A DNA stretch of 64,000 bases. Source: Pacificimonas aurantium (lineage in GTDB: Bacteria; Pseudomonadota; Alphaproteobacteria; Sphingomonadales; Sphingomonadaceae). The notes under the pieces are model-generated. The model was given only the letters and a program-made list of their open reading frames with translations, searched no databases and was not told the DNA's origin. The stretch lies in NCBI RefSeq assembly GCF_020092905.1, contig NZ_JAGSGB010000001.1:62001-126000 (forward strand). The letters are read 5' to 3'. Below, in pieces: positions 42,371 to 52,786 of this stretch. A program made the translations under genes and the position numbers. How positions within the stretch are numbered: the first letter of the stretch is position 1; each line of letters opens with the position of its first letter.

Positions 42371-43638
42371 TTAGATAATAAAGGCTGCGGCGACCGGACC
42401 GGCATGCTTAGGGCGACGTTCCCGCATTTCATTGAGCCGGATGAGGGTCGCTTCGTCGAACCTGACAGGGAGCGCGCTGCTCCTGATGATTGTAGCCGCT
42501 TGTGCTACCGTGTCCGGTAGGGTCATGCCGGCAGTCGAGAGGGTGCGGCGTAGTTTGCTGATTTCTGAGCGGGCTGAACCGAGCGAAAAGCGTTCCGCCA
42601 AGAGCTCCAGCACAATCGGCTGCGTTTCGGCCACGATATTGTAGTCGGGGGCAAGCGATCGCACGAAACGGCAAGTATCAGCCGGACGACCTCCCGTCTC
42701 CGGGTCCTTGTAAGCGTGCCTACCGATCCGAAATCGATGAAGCCGAGATCGGCCTCATCTAGCAGGGAGACGTTTCCTTGATGCGGATCGCCGTGAAACT
42801 CGCCATTGAATATGATCATGCGCAACACGGTGTCAGCATAACGCCTGGCGAACGCGGCTTTTCTGGCTTCCGGCATCTGGACGTTCAGTTGCGCCGCCGA
42901 AACGCCTTGAAAACGCTGCTGCACATTGACCCCGAGGCTGGTCAGTTCCCAATAGATGGCCGGGGTCGCCACACGAAGGGTCTGCAGCAAGCTACCGATG
43001 CGCTCGCACGCGCGAGCTTCTGCGGCGAGGTCCAACTCCCACGCGAGATTACGACCGAATTGCCGCAAAAACTCTACCGGTCGATAGCGCGCGATTCTCT
43101 CCGATCGGCTTTCCGCGAGAGAAGCCAGATGAGTGAGAAGCCGGATATCGGCTCGCAGGCGTGCGGCGGTGCCTGGACGGCGGACCTTCACGATGACATC
43201 GGTTCCGTCATTCAGAGTGGCGGGGTATGTCTGTGCGATCGAGGTCGAAGCCAGCGGCGTTCGTTCGAAAGTGCGGAACGCGGTTGCCCACTTGTCACCC
43301 CAGCTGTCGATCAGCACCGGTTCGATCAGTTCGAACGCAATCGGCTCAACCTGGTCGTGTAGCGAAGCGAATGCCGCGATCCACTCCTGGGAAAACAAGT
43401 CCCCTCGTGTCGCGAGCAGCTGCCCCAGTTTGACGCCCACCGGTCCGATGTCTCGCAGCAAGGCGACTGTTGCCGCCGGACGCAGTCTGTCAGCGTCTAA
43501 GTTACCTTCAGCAGGGCCGGCGAGGCCGAGGGCAGCGGCCAGATTGCCGGCACCGTGCCGAACGAAAATCCGTCCCAGTTCCGCAAGCCGCGCGACTTCG
43601 CCCATCCGTTCGCCGTCCGGATTGCTCCCTCTCGGCAT
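42371..43638 (-). pseudogene. ABC1/UbiB/ADCK-like atypical kinase, frameshifted and 3'-truncated
   Basis: The frame from 43638 shows the UbiB family features: the KxGQ motif in GVKLGQLLATRGDL, ALASTSIAQTY-like Ala-rich loop (PLASTSIAQTYPATL), VIVKVRRPG (Lys), DLAAEARACER, HGDPHQGNVSL and GFIDFGSVG (catalytic Asp). A frameshift near 42668 is needed to continue into LAPDYNIVAETQPIVLELLA and LSTAGMTLPDTV at 42371-42664, and the C-terminal membrane segments are missing; the IS3 element starts 45 bases further. It is the last gene of the catabolic operon. UbiB proteins aid ubiquinone biosynthesis; this would be an extra, island-borne copy. Confidence 0.8.
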
Positions 43639-43706
43639 TTAGTGAACAGTCGTTCGGTGACAGGTCGGAAGCGGAAAGGCGTACGCACGCCGGTCGTCGG
43701 AAGCGG

Positions 43707-44717
43707 TCAACGTCGTGAAGGCAGTCGGTATTCTTGAGCGTGCCGGCCGCTCGACCACAGGGCGAGAATGGCGCCCAGCGCGGCCGCAAAAGCGAGCGGC
43801 TGATCCAGCATGAGATGATGACGGGCGTCGGGCACCGCAACGATCGGAATATCGCCTCCTCCCAGCTCGCAAATGTACTTCCTCGAGTCCTCGGTGAACA
43901 AGCTTGTCTTCTCACCATGAACTATGGCTTTTCGCCCCGGTGCGTTCACGAGACGCTCTCCCATCGTCAGCCATTCTTCCGCCTTGTTGCCGCGACGGAA
44001 TACTTCCGGAGAGAATTTCCAGGTCCATCCATCGCCTTCGCGTCGGAGCGAATGAAAGGCCATGTAGTCCATAAGGAAGGGCTGTCCGACGGGCTGGGGC
44101 GGTGAGAGGATGTAGCGTTCGCGTGCCGCCTCATAGCTGGGGTAGATTCGCTTAGGCTTGGCGGGATCGCCCGACCCCGGACTGGCTCGGTCCTTCGACC
44201 AGTATTCCGCCATGATTTCGGGGCGCATGATCATCAGATCGCAAATGACGAGCCCGGCGTAGGAACCGGGCCGCTGCGTAACCGCCGTAAGCGCAGCGCC
44301 CGATCCGAAGCTGTGCGCTACGATATAAGGGCGCTCCCCGCCCTCGAACAGTTGGAGCGCCTCGGCGATTTCATGAAATTCGCGTCCGCGCGCGTCGACG
44401 TCGGCCTTACCGCGCATGTCGCTGTCGCCCATACCAGCAAGGTCGAAGGCAACGATATCGTAGTCGCCGGCTAGAAAGGGCGCGATAAACGCAAAGCAAC
44501 GCACATGCGATAGGAAACCGTGTGTTGTCAGGACTTTCGGTTTGCCGCGCTCGCCCCAGCGCATATAGTGCACCCGGGCGCCGTCAATCTCTATGAAACC
44601 TTCCTGGCGCGGAACGGCAAGCGCGGAGACAAACCATTCTGGCAGGTGCGCGCCGTCGCCGGCCCATAGCGGGTCGATGTCCGAGGGCAAGGTGCGAAAC
44701 GGCATTATCTCATTCAT
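43707..44717 (-). CDS. Alpha/beta hydrolase
   Basis: A 336-aa alpha/beta hydrolase starting at ATG 44717, which overlaps the monooxygenase stop (ATGA). The oxyanion region TTHGFLSH, the nucleophile elbow AHSFGSGAAL (Ser in HSFGS) and the late His in PDARHHLMLDQP form a normal triad. Located directly after a Baeyer-Villiger-type monooxygenase, it is a good candidate for hydrolysing the ester or lactone produced by that enzyme; this is inference from context. Confidence 0.85.
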   Translation of the reverse strand: MNEIMPFRTLPSDIDPLWAGDGAHLPEWFVSALAVPRQEGFIEIDGARVHYMRWGERGKPKVLTTHGFLSHVRCFAFIAPFLAGDYDIVAFDLAGMGDSDMRGKADVDARGREFHEIAEALQLFEGGERPYIVAHSFGSGAALTAVTQRPGSYAGLVICDLMIMRPEIMAEYWSKDRASPGSGDPAKPKRIYPSYEAARERYILSPPQPVGQPFLMDYMAFHSLRREGDGWTWKFSPEVFRRGNKAEEWLTMGERLVNAPGRKAIVHGEKTSLFTEDSRKYICELGGGDIPIVAVPDARHHLMLDQPLAFAAALGAILALWSSGRHAQEYRLPSRR

Positions 44718-46351
44718 ATCCTGTCGGCCTCCCGCGTCGGAGGCCGTCCCATGGCGAAGCCGGCATATCCGTTGTTCGCGACGTCGTCGCACAGCGCCGA
44801 ATATCCGACGACGCTTGGAAAATTAATCAGCTGACGGGGCTTCCCGGGAATGTTCGCCCCCATGTACCAAGAATCGGCTTTCGGGAAGAGCGTCATCGCG
44901 CCTGCCTGCGCGACCAAATCCGTCCAACCTTTTTCTGCGCTGGCCTCCGCCTCGAATAGATGGAACTCCCTGTTGCGCAGCCAAACCAGGAAATCGCGGA
45001 TCCAGTCGCCCTGGACTTCTGAACTCGTCGGTCCGTTGGAAAACCCTGACGGACTGAGCGGTCCATAAGCGAACAACATGTTCGGAAATCCCGATACGGC
45101 CATGCCGAGATACGCCCGGACCTCGTGTTCCCATGCTTTGGCCAAGCTTAGGCCGCCGCGACCCGAAATATTCATGTCGATGAGGCCGCCGCGTCCGGCA
45201 TCGAAACCGGTGGCGAAGACGAGAAGGTCGCATGCGATCTTCTCGTCTGCGGTCTCGATACCGTCGGCCACGATGCGCTCAATGGGAGTCTCCATAAGGT
45301 CGACAAGCTTCACATTGTCCTGTGAGAAGATCTTGTAATAATTCTGTTCGAGCGAAGGACGTTTCGTCCCGAAAGGATGCGGCGGCACGCGCGGGGCAAG
45401 CTTTTCGGCGAGCGCCGGATCGGCGATCCGCGCGCGGACCTTGTCGCGCCAGAACGCATAGGCGTGGCGGTTGGCCTCTTCGTCGGTTAGGAGGTCGGCG
45501 AAATTGTTATACCAGAAACAGAGGCCGCCGCGCTGCCACAAGTCTTCGAAGTGCGCTGCGCGCTCCGCTTCCGTCACAACTAGCGCGGACACGTCAAGTG
45601 ACTGGCATTCGAAGCCGCCACTCGTCTGCAGCCGCTGCCGAAAGATAGCGGGATAGTCGGCCTTTCGGCGTGTCTGGGCGGTCTCGTCCAGTGCCTGTTG
45701 GCGCATGGGGAGGGCGAGAATGGGGGTCCGCTGGAAAATCGTCAGCTGTCCGGCACATTTTGCCGCTTCCTGCGCCACTTGCACGCCGCTTGCGCCCGTA
45801 CCGATCAGCGCGATGCGGCGTCCGGTAAGGTCGACGCCCTCTTGCGGCCAGCGCGCGGTATGGCACCATTCTCCCGAGAAATCGTCAAGGCCGGCAAGGT
45901 CGGGAATATAGGGTTTGGAGGCAAAGCCGAGCGCCGGGAGGAGGAACCGCGTTGTGACGTTTTCGTCATCGCCCAGCCGCAAACGCCAGAACGCGCCGTC
46001 CTCATCGAAGCGTGCTGCTTTCACGGGTGTTGCCATCCGCATAAATGGCCACAGGTCAAGCCTGTCGCAGACGTGCCGGAAATAGGCTCGCAGCTCTTGC
46101 CAGCCGGGAAACCGTTCGGTCCAGGTCCAGTCTTCCCAAACTTCCGGCATGGAAAATTCGTAGATGGGAACTTGTGAATCCACCCGCGCACCGGGGTAGC
46201 GGTTCCAGTACCAGACGCCGCCCGGTTCGGCTGCGGCATCCACCAGCAGAACGTCGAACCCGGCTTCGCGCAGTTTGTAAAGCAAGTAGACGCCGCTGAA
46301 ACCGGCTCCGACGATGACCGCGTCGTGATCCGGGGAGGGCGCGGCGCTCAC
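44714..46351 (-). CDS. Flavin-containing (Baeyer-Villiger-type) monooxygenase
   Basis: A 545-aa class B flavoprotein monooxygenase. The FAD Rossmann motif GAGFSG is at residues 15-20, the Baeyer-Villiger fingerprint FSGEWCHTARWP is present, and the NADPH motif IGTGASGVQ follows. PGGVWYWNRYPGARVDSQ is typical of cyclohexanone or steroid monooxygenases. It inserts oxygen beside a ketone to give an ester or lactone. It is coupled to the acyl-CoA synthetase gene before it (four-base overlap) and the hydrolase after it. Ketone substrate unknown. Confidence 0.92.
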   Translation of the reverse strand: MSAAPSPDHDAVIVGAGFSGVYLLYKLREAGFDVLLVDAAAEPGGVWYWNRYPGARVDSQVPIYEFSMPEVWEDWTWTERFPGWQELRAYFRHVCDRLDLWPFMRMATPVKAARFDEDGAFWRLRLGDDENVTTRFLLPALGFASKPYIPDLAGLDDFSGEWCHTARWPQEGVDLTGRRIALIGTGASGVQVAQEAAKCAGQLTIFQRTPILALPMRQQALDETAQTRRKADYPAIFRQRLQTSGGFECQSLDVSALVVTEAERAAHFEDLWQRGGLCFWYNNFADLLTDEEANRHAYAFWRDKVRARIADPALAEKLAPRVPPHPFGTKRPSLEQNYYKIFSQDNVKLVDLMETPIERIVADGIETADEKIACDLLVFATGFDAGRGGLIDMNISGRGGLSLAKAWEHEVRAYLGMAVSGFPNMLFAYGPLSPSGFSNGPTSSEVQGDWIRDFLVWLRNREFHLFEAEASAEKGWTDLVAQAGAMTLFPKADSWYMGANIPGKPRQLINFPSVVGYSALCDDVANNGYAGFAMGRPPTREADRI

Positions 46352-47961
46352 GCCGCCGTCCGGCTGCCGTCTGCGACCTTCATTGCTTGCGCGTAATCCG
46401 GTTTTCCATTGGAAGCGCGTAGCGCCGCTGTCGTGGGATGGATCGCCTTGGGCGTCTTGTAACCGGCAAGCTGCCCGCGCACATGTTTCTTCACGTCATC
46501 TTCATCGAAGAGGGCCTGCTTGTCGAGATGGACAACGGCGGTGACCGCCTGACCCCATTTTTCGTGCGGTACCCCCACTACCAGCGCATCGGCAATGGCG
46601 GGATGGGTCTTCAAAGCCTCCTCCACTTCCTCGGGATAAACCTTCTCGCCCGCCGTGTTGATGCATACGCTGCCGCGGCCGAGAAGCGTCAGGCTGCCGT
46701 CGGCCTCGACAGTGCACCAGTCCCCCGGAATGGAGTAGCGCACACCGTCGATTGTTTTGAAGGTCTTCGCCGATTTCTCCGGGTCCTTGTAATAACCGGT
46801 CGGGATCGCCCCCTTTCGCGCAATGAAGCCTGGAACGCCGCTGCCAGGCTCTACCTTACGGTCCTGTTCGTCGAAGACGTCACAGAACTCGCCGATCGCA
46901 AACTTAGCGGTGTTCGTGCCGCCCTGTGCGGTGGTGACCGACAGGCCGAAGCCCAGGCCCTCCGACGCGCCGAAACTGTCCATCAGAACGACTTGGGGGA
47001 TATGCCGACACAGCCCGGCCTTTACCTCCTTGCTCCACATGACGCCCGAGGAAATGATCGAAACCAGACTGCTCGTATCCCAGCGCCCCGGGTTCTCATC
47101 GAGCGCGCGCAGCATGGGCTTTGCAAAAGCGTCACCGACGATTGCGATGCTCTGCACCTTGTGCTGGTCGACTGCGTGCCACAGTTCCCCCGCGTCGAAG
47201 GAGGCGTCGGAAAGCGTCACGAGGGCACCGCCTGACATCAGCGTGCCGATCGCGGTAATGAAGCCGGTTCCGTGCATTAACGGGCAAGCGGGCAAGGTGA
47301 TCCGGGCCAGTTCGCCCTGCTTCACCAGCGACACCATCTCTTCCATCGTCTGAGGTACCGGGCCGAGCAGCTTTTGCGCATCGAGCTGGGCGTTGCGCAT
47401 ATCGTCGTGGCGCCACATGACGCCTTTCGGCATTCCGGTTGTGCCGCCGGTATAGATGAAGAGAAAGTCGTCGGGGGAACGATCGATTTCGAGTGGCGAG
47501 CCGTCCCCGGCGGCCACCAGATCCTCATAGGGCTGGGCGAAGGGCGCGATTTCGGAGGCGTCGCCGATCTCCACAAAAGTGTGAACCTTGTCCAGCCGGT
47601 CCTTCAGCTCGACGATGCAGTCGCGAAATTCCGCGCTGTAGACGACTACCTCGCTGTCGGAATCGTTGAAGATGTAGAAGACTTCCTCCGGCCTGTAGCG
47701 ATAGTTGATGTTCACATGCGTCAGCCGCCCCTTGAAGCAGGCGGCCATCAGTTCGCCATATTCGGGGCGATTACGCATGTAGAACGCCACCTTCGCCCCG
47801 TCGTCGGCACCACGCTGGCGCAGAGTGCGGGCAAGATTGTTGGAACGGGCCGACATTTCCGCCCAGGTAATGATACGGTCCCCATGAATGAGCGCTGGGG
47901 CGTCGGGCGGCAGGACCGGTTCAATGGCGTCGAGAATATCGCCCAGGTTCCAGTTGATCAT
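46348..47961 (-). CDS. Acyl-CoA synthetase (AMP-forming, FadD-like)
   Basis: A 537-aa ANL superfamily enzyme. The P-loop-like YTGGTTGMPKG, the A5/A7 region (MDSFGASEGLGFG) and the C-terminal GEKVYPEEVEEALKTHP and hinge GRGSVCINTAG are present, with the acyl-adenylation Lys probably in AGYKTPKAI. It activates a carboxylic acid with CoA and ATP, providing the substrate for the two acyl-CoA dehydrogenases. The first residues (MINWNLGDILDAIEPVLPPD) match actinobacterial and sphingomonad FadD-type enzymes of steroid and terpenoid clusters. It overlaps the monooxygenase gene. Confidence 0.9.
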   Translation of the reverse strand: MINWNLGDILDAIEPVLPPDAPALIHGDRIITWAEMSARSNNLARTLRQRGADDGAKVAFYMRNRPEYGELMAACFKGRLTHVNINYRYRPEEVFYIFNDSDSEVVVYSAEFRDCIVELKDRLDKVHTFVEIGDASEIAPFAQPYEDLVAAGDGSPLEIDRSPDDFLFIYTGGTTGMPKGVMWRHDDMRNAQLDAQKLLGPVPQTMEEMVSLVKQGELARITLPACPLMHGTGFITAIGTLMSGGALVTLSDASFDAGELWHAVDQHKVQSIAIVGDAFAKPMLRALDENPGRWDTSSLVSIISSGVMWSKEVKAGLCRHIPQVVLMDSFGASEGLGFGLSVTTAQGGTNTAKFAIGEFCDVFDEQDRKVEPGSGVPGFIARKGAIPTGYYKDPEKSAKTFKTIDGVRYSIPGDWCTVEADGSLTLLGRGSVCINTAGEKVYPEEVEEALKTHPAIADALVVGVPHEKWGQAVTAVVHLDKQALFDEDDVKKHVRGQLAGYKTPKAIHPTTAALRASNGKPDYAQAMKVADGSRTAA

Positions 47962-48024
47962 CTTTGCGTCTCCTCTCCCAAGGCGCGCGCGCCCCTTTCG
48001 GGCGCGTCCACGCCGTCGTTTATA

Positions 48025-49116
48025 TCATGCCGCGCGGGTCCAGCCCTGGAGCGTCGCCGCTTCGGCGCGCACCGCTTCCGGCCCGCCGAGAACCTGCCGA
48101 TCAAAGCCGATGCGCTTGAACCAGTAGTGGAGACCGAGAAGGTCGGTGAAGCCCATTCCACCGTGTACCTCCGTGGACGTGCGCGCGACGAAGCGGTGGA
48201 CCTCACCGGTATGTGATTTGGCATGGCACGCCGCAAGCCTGGCCTCGTCGGGTGCGGCGTCGAACGCATGGGCGGCATACCAGACCAGCGCACGGCATGG
48301 TTCATGACGCGCGGCCATTTCCGCGCACATGTGCTTCACCGCCTGGAAGCTGCCGATAACGCGGCCGAACTGTTCGCGTTGTCCGGCATAGTCGATGGCC
48401 TTTTCGATCATGGCCTCGCCCGCTCCCAGGCTGTCGGCGGCAAGAATGATACGGCCGGCGCAGCGCAGCCGCGCAGCCGCCACCCCGCCATCGGCCATCA
48501 GAGGTTCGGCGGCGACGCCCTGAAGGTGCACTTCGCCGACGCTGCGCGTCCGGTCGATGGTCGTCAGCGCCACCGTCTCCAGACCGGCGGCGTCGGTGGG
48601 CACGAGATGGAGCCGGCCCGCCCCGTCCGCGACCAGGAACGCATCGGCACCTCTGAAGTCGAGCGCGAAGAGCGACGTTCCGCTGAGTCCTCCGCCGTGC
48701 GCGGCGACAACGGCACCGTCGCGTGCTTCCACCGTCTCGGCGATGGCCACCGAAATCCGGGGCTCGCCGCGGGCAATGCGAGGCAGCCAGTCGGCTTGTT
48801 GCTCTCGTGAGCCTGCATGCGTCAGAGCGAGAGCGGCGAGGACATTAGTGGCGAGGAAGGGGACCGGCGCGGCGGCATAGCCCAGTTGTTCCGCCACCAC
48901 GGCGGCATCCAGCAGGCTCATGCCGAGGCCGCCATGCTCTTCGGGCACCATCATGCCGGGCAAGCCAAGCTCACCGAGCGCCGACATGGTCTTATCGCTG
49001 AAGACGGGTTCGCCCTCCGCGCATTCCCGCACATGATCGAGGGGGCAGTTGTCGGAAAGGCTGCGCGCGACGGAATCGCGAAGCATCCGCTGGTCCTCGG
49101 AAAGTCCGAAATGCAT
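48025..49116 (-). CDS. Acyl-CoA dehydrogenase, second subunit type
   Basis: A 363-aa protein with the acyl-CoA dehydrogenase fold (LSEDQRMLRDSVARSLSD, VPEEHGGLGMSLLDAAVVAE, REQFGRVIGSFQAVKHMCAE, EVHGGMGFTDLLGLHYWFKR). The middle beta domain is shorter and less conserved than in single-subunit enzymes. It overlaps the partner gene by one base (start and stop share 49116). Adjacent unequal pairs like this form alpha2beta2 enzymes in steroid side-chain breakdown; here this is inferred from arrangement. Confidence 0.88.
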   Translation of the reverse strand: MHFGLSEDQRMLRDSVARSLSDNCPLDHVRECAEGEPVFSDKTMSALGELGLPGMMVPEEHGGLGMSLLDAAVVAEQLGYAAAPVPFLATNVLAALALTHAGSREQQADWLPRIARGEPRISVAIAETVEARDGAVVAAHGGGLSGTSLFALDFRGADAFLVADGAGRLHLVPTDAAGLETVALTTIDRTRSVGEVHLQGVAAEPLMADGGVAAARLRCAGRIILAADSLGAGEAMIEKAIDYAGQREQFGRVIGSFQAVKHMCAEMAARHEPCRALVWYAAHAFDAAPDEARLAACHAKSHTGEVHRFVARTSTEVHGGMGFTDLLGLHYWFKRIGFDRQVLGGPEAVRAEAATLQGWTRAA

Positions 49117-50363
49117 CAGGCAGTCTCCTGTTTGCGGCCGTCCGCGACGGCGCTCCGCTCGACCGCGGCGGGTTTGGGTAGCCTCGGTTCGCGCGGCATG
49201 CCGAGTCCGCGCTCGGCGATGATGTTCCTTTGGATCTGCGCGGTGCCGCCGCCGATGATGAGGCCGAGCTGGAACATATAGTTCCGTTGCCAGGCACCCC
49301 GTGCCCGCTCACGCGGGCTCCCATGGTAAAGGATGCCTATCTCGCCCATCGCGTCGATGGCGAGCGCAGAGATCTGGTGCGCAAGTTCGCAGCTTTGCAG
49401 CTTGACGATCAGCTTTGCCATACCGCCTGGGTCACCGCGCAGGCTGTTGGACAATATGCGCATGCCATTGTATTTCATTGCTGCAACCTCCGCCTGGAGG
49501 GCGGCCAGCCGGTCGCGAAGCACCGGACTGTCGATCGCGCGGTCTTTGCCGACACGTTCCTCCCGCATCAGGTTGACGAGCGCCTGAAGCCGGTTCTCGA
49601 GCGCGTCCGGATCGCCCAGCATGCTACGTTCGTGGCCCAGTGTCGCGTTGGCGACGAACCAGCCCTGGCCGCGCTCGCCGACGATCTGGTCCACGGGCAC
49701 GCGCACTTCGGTGAAGAAGGTTTCGTTGAACTCCGCATGGCCGGTCATGGTCTTCAGGGGGCGCACCTCGATCCCGGGCGTGTCCATGGAGAAGATGAGG
49801 TAGGAGATACCGCCATGCTTGGGCGCTTCATGTTCCGTTCTGACCAGGCAAAAGATCATGTCTGCCTGTTTGGCCGTGCTGGTCCATATTTTCTGGCCAT
49901 TTATGACGAACTCACCACCTTCGACCCTCGCGCTCGTTTTGAGCGCGGCAAGGTCCGATCCTGCGCCGGGTTCCGAATAGCCCTGGCACCAAACGATCTC
50001 CCCCTTCAGCGTGGGCTCGATCCACCGGCGTTTCTGCTCCTCGGTTCCCAGCTCTAGAAGTGTGGGCACCAGCATCGAGATGCCCTGGTTCGCAAGGCCG
50101 CCCGGAATGCCCGCGCGCGAGAATTCCTCGGCGATGATACGCGATTTCAGAATGTCCGGTTCTGCCCCGTAGCCCCCGTATTCGCTCGGAATCGTGCGCG
50201 CGGTATAGCCATGTTCGATCAGCAGCGCCTGCCATTTGACGGCATCGGCCGAAGGACGCGCCGCGCGGTCCTGCCCGGCCGGGGCGCGGTGCCCATGGGC
50301 TTCGAGGAACTGCCTAACTTCTTCGCGAAAAGCGTCGTATTCGGCGCCGTATTCAAGATCCAT
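49116..50363 (-). CDS. Acyl-CoA dehydrogenase, first subunit type
   Basis: A 415-aa acyl-CoA dehydrogenase. The FAD/substrate segments YSEPGAGSDLAALKTSA and INGQKIWTSTAKQADM are typical, and the C-terminus GGTAQIQRNIIAERGLGMPR contributes to FAD binding. It introduces the alpha,beta double bond in an acyl-CoA. Probably a heteromer with the product of the next gene. Its 5' end overlaps the DUF35 gene by 11 bases. Confidence 0.9.
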   Translation of the reverse strand: MDLEYGAEYDAFREEVRQFLEAHGHRAPAGQDRAARPSADAVKWQALLIEHGYTARTIPSEYGGYGAEPDILKSRIIAEEFSRAGIPGGLANQGISMLVPTLLELGTEEQKRRWIEPTLKGEIVWCQGYSEPGAGSDLAALKTSARVEGGEFVINGQKIWTSTAKQADMIFCLVRTEHEAPKHGGISYLIFSMDTPGIEVRPLKTMTGHAEFNETFFTEVRVPVDQIVGERGQGWFVANATLGHERSMLGDPDALENRLQALVNLMREERVGKDRAIDSPVLRDRLAALQAEVAAMKYNGMRILSNSLRGDPGGMAKLIVKLQSCELAHQISALAIDAMGEIGILYHGSPRERARGAWQRNYMFQLGLIIGGGTAQIQRNIIAERGLGMPREPRLPKPAAVERSAVADGRKQETA

Positions 50364-50847
50364 CGGGCGCCTCTTCCTTGTCGAGCCTGTCCGTATCAGG
50401 ACGGAAGACGGGCAGGCGAAAATCCGTTCCCACCGGCTCGAAGTCGAGCGTCACAGGAAGGTCCAGTTCCAGCCCGTCCGGGTCGCAGTCGATCAGGCGC
50501 GTCGCCATGCGCACGCCCTCTTCGAGCTCGACTACCGCCGCGATAAAGGGGATGTCGTCGGCAAAGGCCGGATGCAGGGCCTGATGCGTGACGGTCCAGG
50601 TGAACAGCGTCCCCTTGCCGCTGCTGCGCTGCCAGGAAAACTCCGGCGAACCGCACCGAGCGCACATATAGCGCGGCAGATGGCGAAAAGTGGCGCACTC
50701 GCCGCACTGCTGAAAGTGGAGACTGCCGTCCTGACACCGCTTCCAGAATTCCTGTTCGACGGGATCCTGTGGGCAGGGCTTCGGTTTGGGAGGTGCCGCC
50801 CGTGCCGGGGCGCGCATCTTGGGCGGCAGGTCTTTCTCGTCGCTCAC
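50353..50847 (-). CDS. Zn-ribbon OB-fold protein (DUF35), thiolase/aldolase partner
   Basis: A 164-aa protein with a four-Cys rubredoxin-like ribbon ([19 protein letters not shown]) followed by an OB fold ([37 protein letters not shown]). DUF35 proteins complex with thiolase-fold enzymes and may channel acyl-CoA; ChsH2 and its Ltp2 partner in steroid degradation are a studied case. It overlaps the thiolase-fold gene by four bases, as expected for an obligate pair. Confidence 0.9.
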   Translation of the reverse strand: MSDEKDLPPKMRAPARAAPPKPKPCPQDPVEQEFWKRCQDGSLHFQQCGECATFRHLPRYMCARCGSPEFSWQRSSGKGTLFTWTVTHQALHPAFADDIPFIAAVVELEEGVRMATRLIDCDPDGLELDLPVTLDFEPVGTDFRLPVFRPDTDRLDKEEAPDGS

Positions 50848-52016
50848 GCAAACCTCCTCAAAATCGCTATACTGCCGTCACCCAGATCGCCCCAGCCGGT
50901 AACCAGACCGGTCTGGGCGTCTTCGACTTGCCGCTCTCCGCAATCGTGGCGCAGCTGGCGCACGGCCTCGACGACATGGTTCAGGCCCCAGACGTGGGCT
51001 TCGCTCAGAAGGCCACCATGAGTGTTGACGGGATAGCGCCCGCCCAGCTCGATCTGGCCGTTCGCGACGAACTCCGCCTGTCCGCCGGGTTCGCAGTAAC
51101 CCAGCGCTTCCAACTGCAGAAGAACCACATAGGTGAAGCAGTCGTAGATCTGCAGAAAATCCATGTCCTCGCGATCGACCCCCGCCATCTCGAATGCGCG
51201 CGGCGCGGCGTAGCTCAGGCCGATCTTGAAGGGGTCGGGACGCGAAGGGATATCGTCGGCGGGGTAAGGATGCCCTTCAGCCGCACCGGCGATGCTCACG
51301 GGAACATGCGGCATGTCCCTGGCGCGGTCCATTCGCGAAACCACGACTGCGCATGCTCCGTCAGTCTCCAGACAGCAATCGTAGAGGCGAAAGGGTTCGG
51401 ATATCCAGCGCGCGGAATGGTAGGTTTCGGCATCCAGTTCCCGGCCATAAGTGAAGGCCTGCTGATTCATCTGCGCATGGCGACGGCTCGCCAGTGCAAC
51501 GGCCGCCATCGCTTCCGGGCCGATATCGTAAATTCTGGAGTGCCGGGTGGCGAGCCAGGCATACATCTGCACCGGCAGGAACACGCCATACGGAATGTAA
51601 TAGCCCTGGATCGTATTCGTCAGGGTGTTCATGTTCATCGGCCGCGTCAGCGGTGCGCCAGGCTTGGGCCGCAAGGCGGAATAACCGTTCCAGCCGAGCG
51701 TCACCAGCACATGGTCGCATAAGCCGCTGGCAATTGCCATCGCGGCGTTCTGGAGTGCCGTGGTAGGGCTCGCCCCGCCCATGTGGACCGTAGAGGCATA
51801 GCGCAGAACTTCGATACCGAGGTTAGCCGCCATTTCTTCCGAGGTGGTGTAGATCGGCGGAGGAACCATGCCGTCGATATCCGACGGCTTCAGCCCTGCA
51901 TCTGCTATGGCCTTGCGCGATGCTTCCAGCATCATGTCGACCGCGGTTTTCTCGGTGCCTTTCACGAAAGCGGTTTCGCCCACTCCGGTGATGGCTGATT
52001 TGTCGCTGAAGCTCAT
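50844..52016 (-). CDS. Thiolase-fold protein lacking the nucleophilic Cys (aldolase-like)
   Basis: A 390-aa SCP2-thiolase/Ltp family member starting at ATG 52016, overlapping the COQ4-like gene (ATGA). The position of the acylated Cys is occupied by [18 protein letters not shown], with no Cys. The late His of NTHGG is kept; the Cys of the usual C-terminal CxG is replaced by ([12 protein letters not shown]). Such Cys-less members paired with DUF35 proteins are retro-aldolases (as Ltp2) rather than thiolases. It would release a small unit from a hydroxyacyl-CoA. Substrate unknown. Confidence 0.85.
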   Translation of the reverse strand: MSFSDKSAITGVGETAFVKGTEKTAVDMMLEASRKAIADAGLKPSDIDGMVPPPIYTTSEEMAANLGIEVLRYASTVHMGGASPTTALQNAAMAIASGLCDHVLVTLGWNGYSALRPKPGAPLTRPMNMNTLTNTIQGYYIPYGVFLPVQMYAWLATRHSRIYDIGPEAMAAVALASRRHAQMNQQAFTYGRELDAETYHSARWISEPFRLYDCCLETDGACAVVVSRMDRARDMPHVPVSIAGAAEGHPYPADDIPSRPDPFKIGLSYAAPRAFEMAGVDREDMDFLQIYDCFTYVVLLQLEALGYCEPGGQAEFVANGQIELGGRYPVNTHGGLLSEAHVWGLNHVVEAVRQLRHDCGERQVEDAQTGLVTGWGDLGDGSIAILRRFA

Positions 52017-52768
52017 GCCTGCCTGACCGCCTGGTAATCGCGTTCGAGCTGTTCGGAAAGAGCGCGCACCCTCTGATAGGTCTCTGGCGGACGCAGTCGC
52101 AACTCGCGGCGGACATCCTCCAACGGACGATCGAGATTTTCTTCCCAGTAGAAGGTGGTCAGATCGGCCGCCGCCCGGCCCCGGCGCCACGCTTCAAATG
52201 CAGCACGGGCCACTGGCAACTGGGTAGCTTCCAGTTTCATCTTGGGAATGCCGACGCCCACAATGAAGGCGATGCCGTGATTATAAAATTGCGCGTTTCC
52301 GAACGAAAGCACGCACAATTCACCCAGCGCGTCCCTGCCGTACCCGGTGACGACATGAAACAGGTCATGCGCATCGCGCAGGCGTCTGCGATAGAGTGAG
52401 ACATCAGGGTCGTCGAAGTTCTGCAGTCCCCCCGCCTCGCTGGCCTGCGCCAGACCTTCCGCCGTGAGGCCCTCGCCGTAAACAAAATCGAGATAGGTCC
52501 GGCCAAGCGTTCCGGGCGCACAGGTCGCAAGGCGCTTGCGATCACACAAGGTCTCCAGCAGGTCGGCCCGGTCGGAAGCGATGCGCCGTCCCTCGCGCGA
52601 GCCCATGAAGCGATTGAAGTTCCTGTAGTAGGAATTGCCCGACAACGCCCTGACGATACGGAATATCTGCGCCGTGTCCTCCTTGTCGGCGATCAGCTGC
52701 CGCATGGCTTCCAGTGCCTCGAGCGGCCTTACGGGGCGGCGCAATTCGTGACCTTTGGCGTAAGCCAT
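52013..52768 (-). CDS. COQ4-like protein
   Basis: A 251-aa COQ4 family protein. The zinc motif HDxxHx11E is complete: [17 protein letters not shown]. Other family segments are [10 protein letters not shown] and [16 protein letters not shown]. Eukaryotic COQ4 removes and replaces the C1 carboxyl of coenzyme Q precursors. This copy lies within a catabolic operon between a nitronate monooxygenase gene and a thiolase-fold gene, so either it assists quinone supply or it has been recruited to modify a ring carboxylate in this pathway; the sequence alone cannot decide. Confidence 0.85.
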   Translation of the reverse strand: MAYAKGHELRRPVRPLEALEAMRQLIADKEDTAQIFRIVRALSGNSYYRNFNRFMGSREGRRIASDRADLLETLCDRKRLATCAPGTLGRTYLDFVYGEGLTAEGLAQASEAGGLQNFDDPDVSLYRRRLRDAHDLFHVVTGYGRDALGELCVLSFGNAQFYNHGIAFIVGVGIPKMKLEATQLPVARAAFEAWRRGRAAADLTTFYWEENLDRPLEDVRRELRLRPPETYQRVRALSEQLERDYQAVRQA

Positions 52769-52786
52769 GTCCTTACCTCCTTCGCG

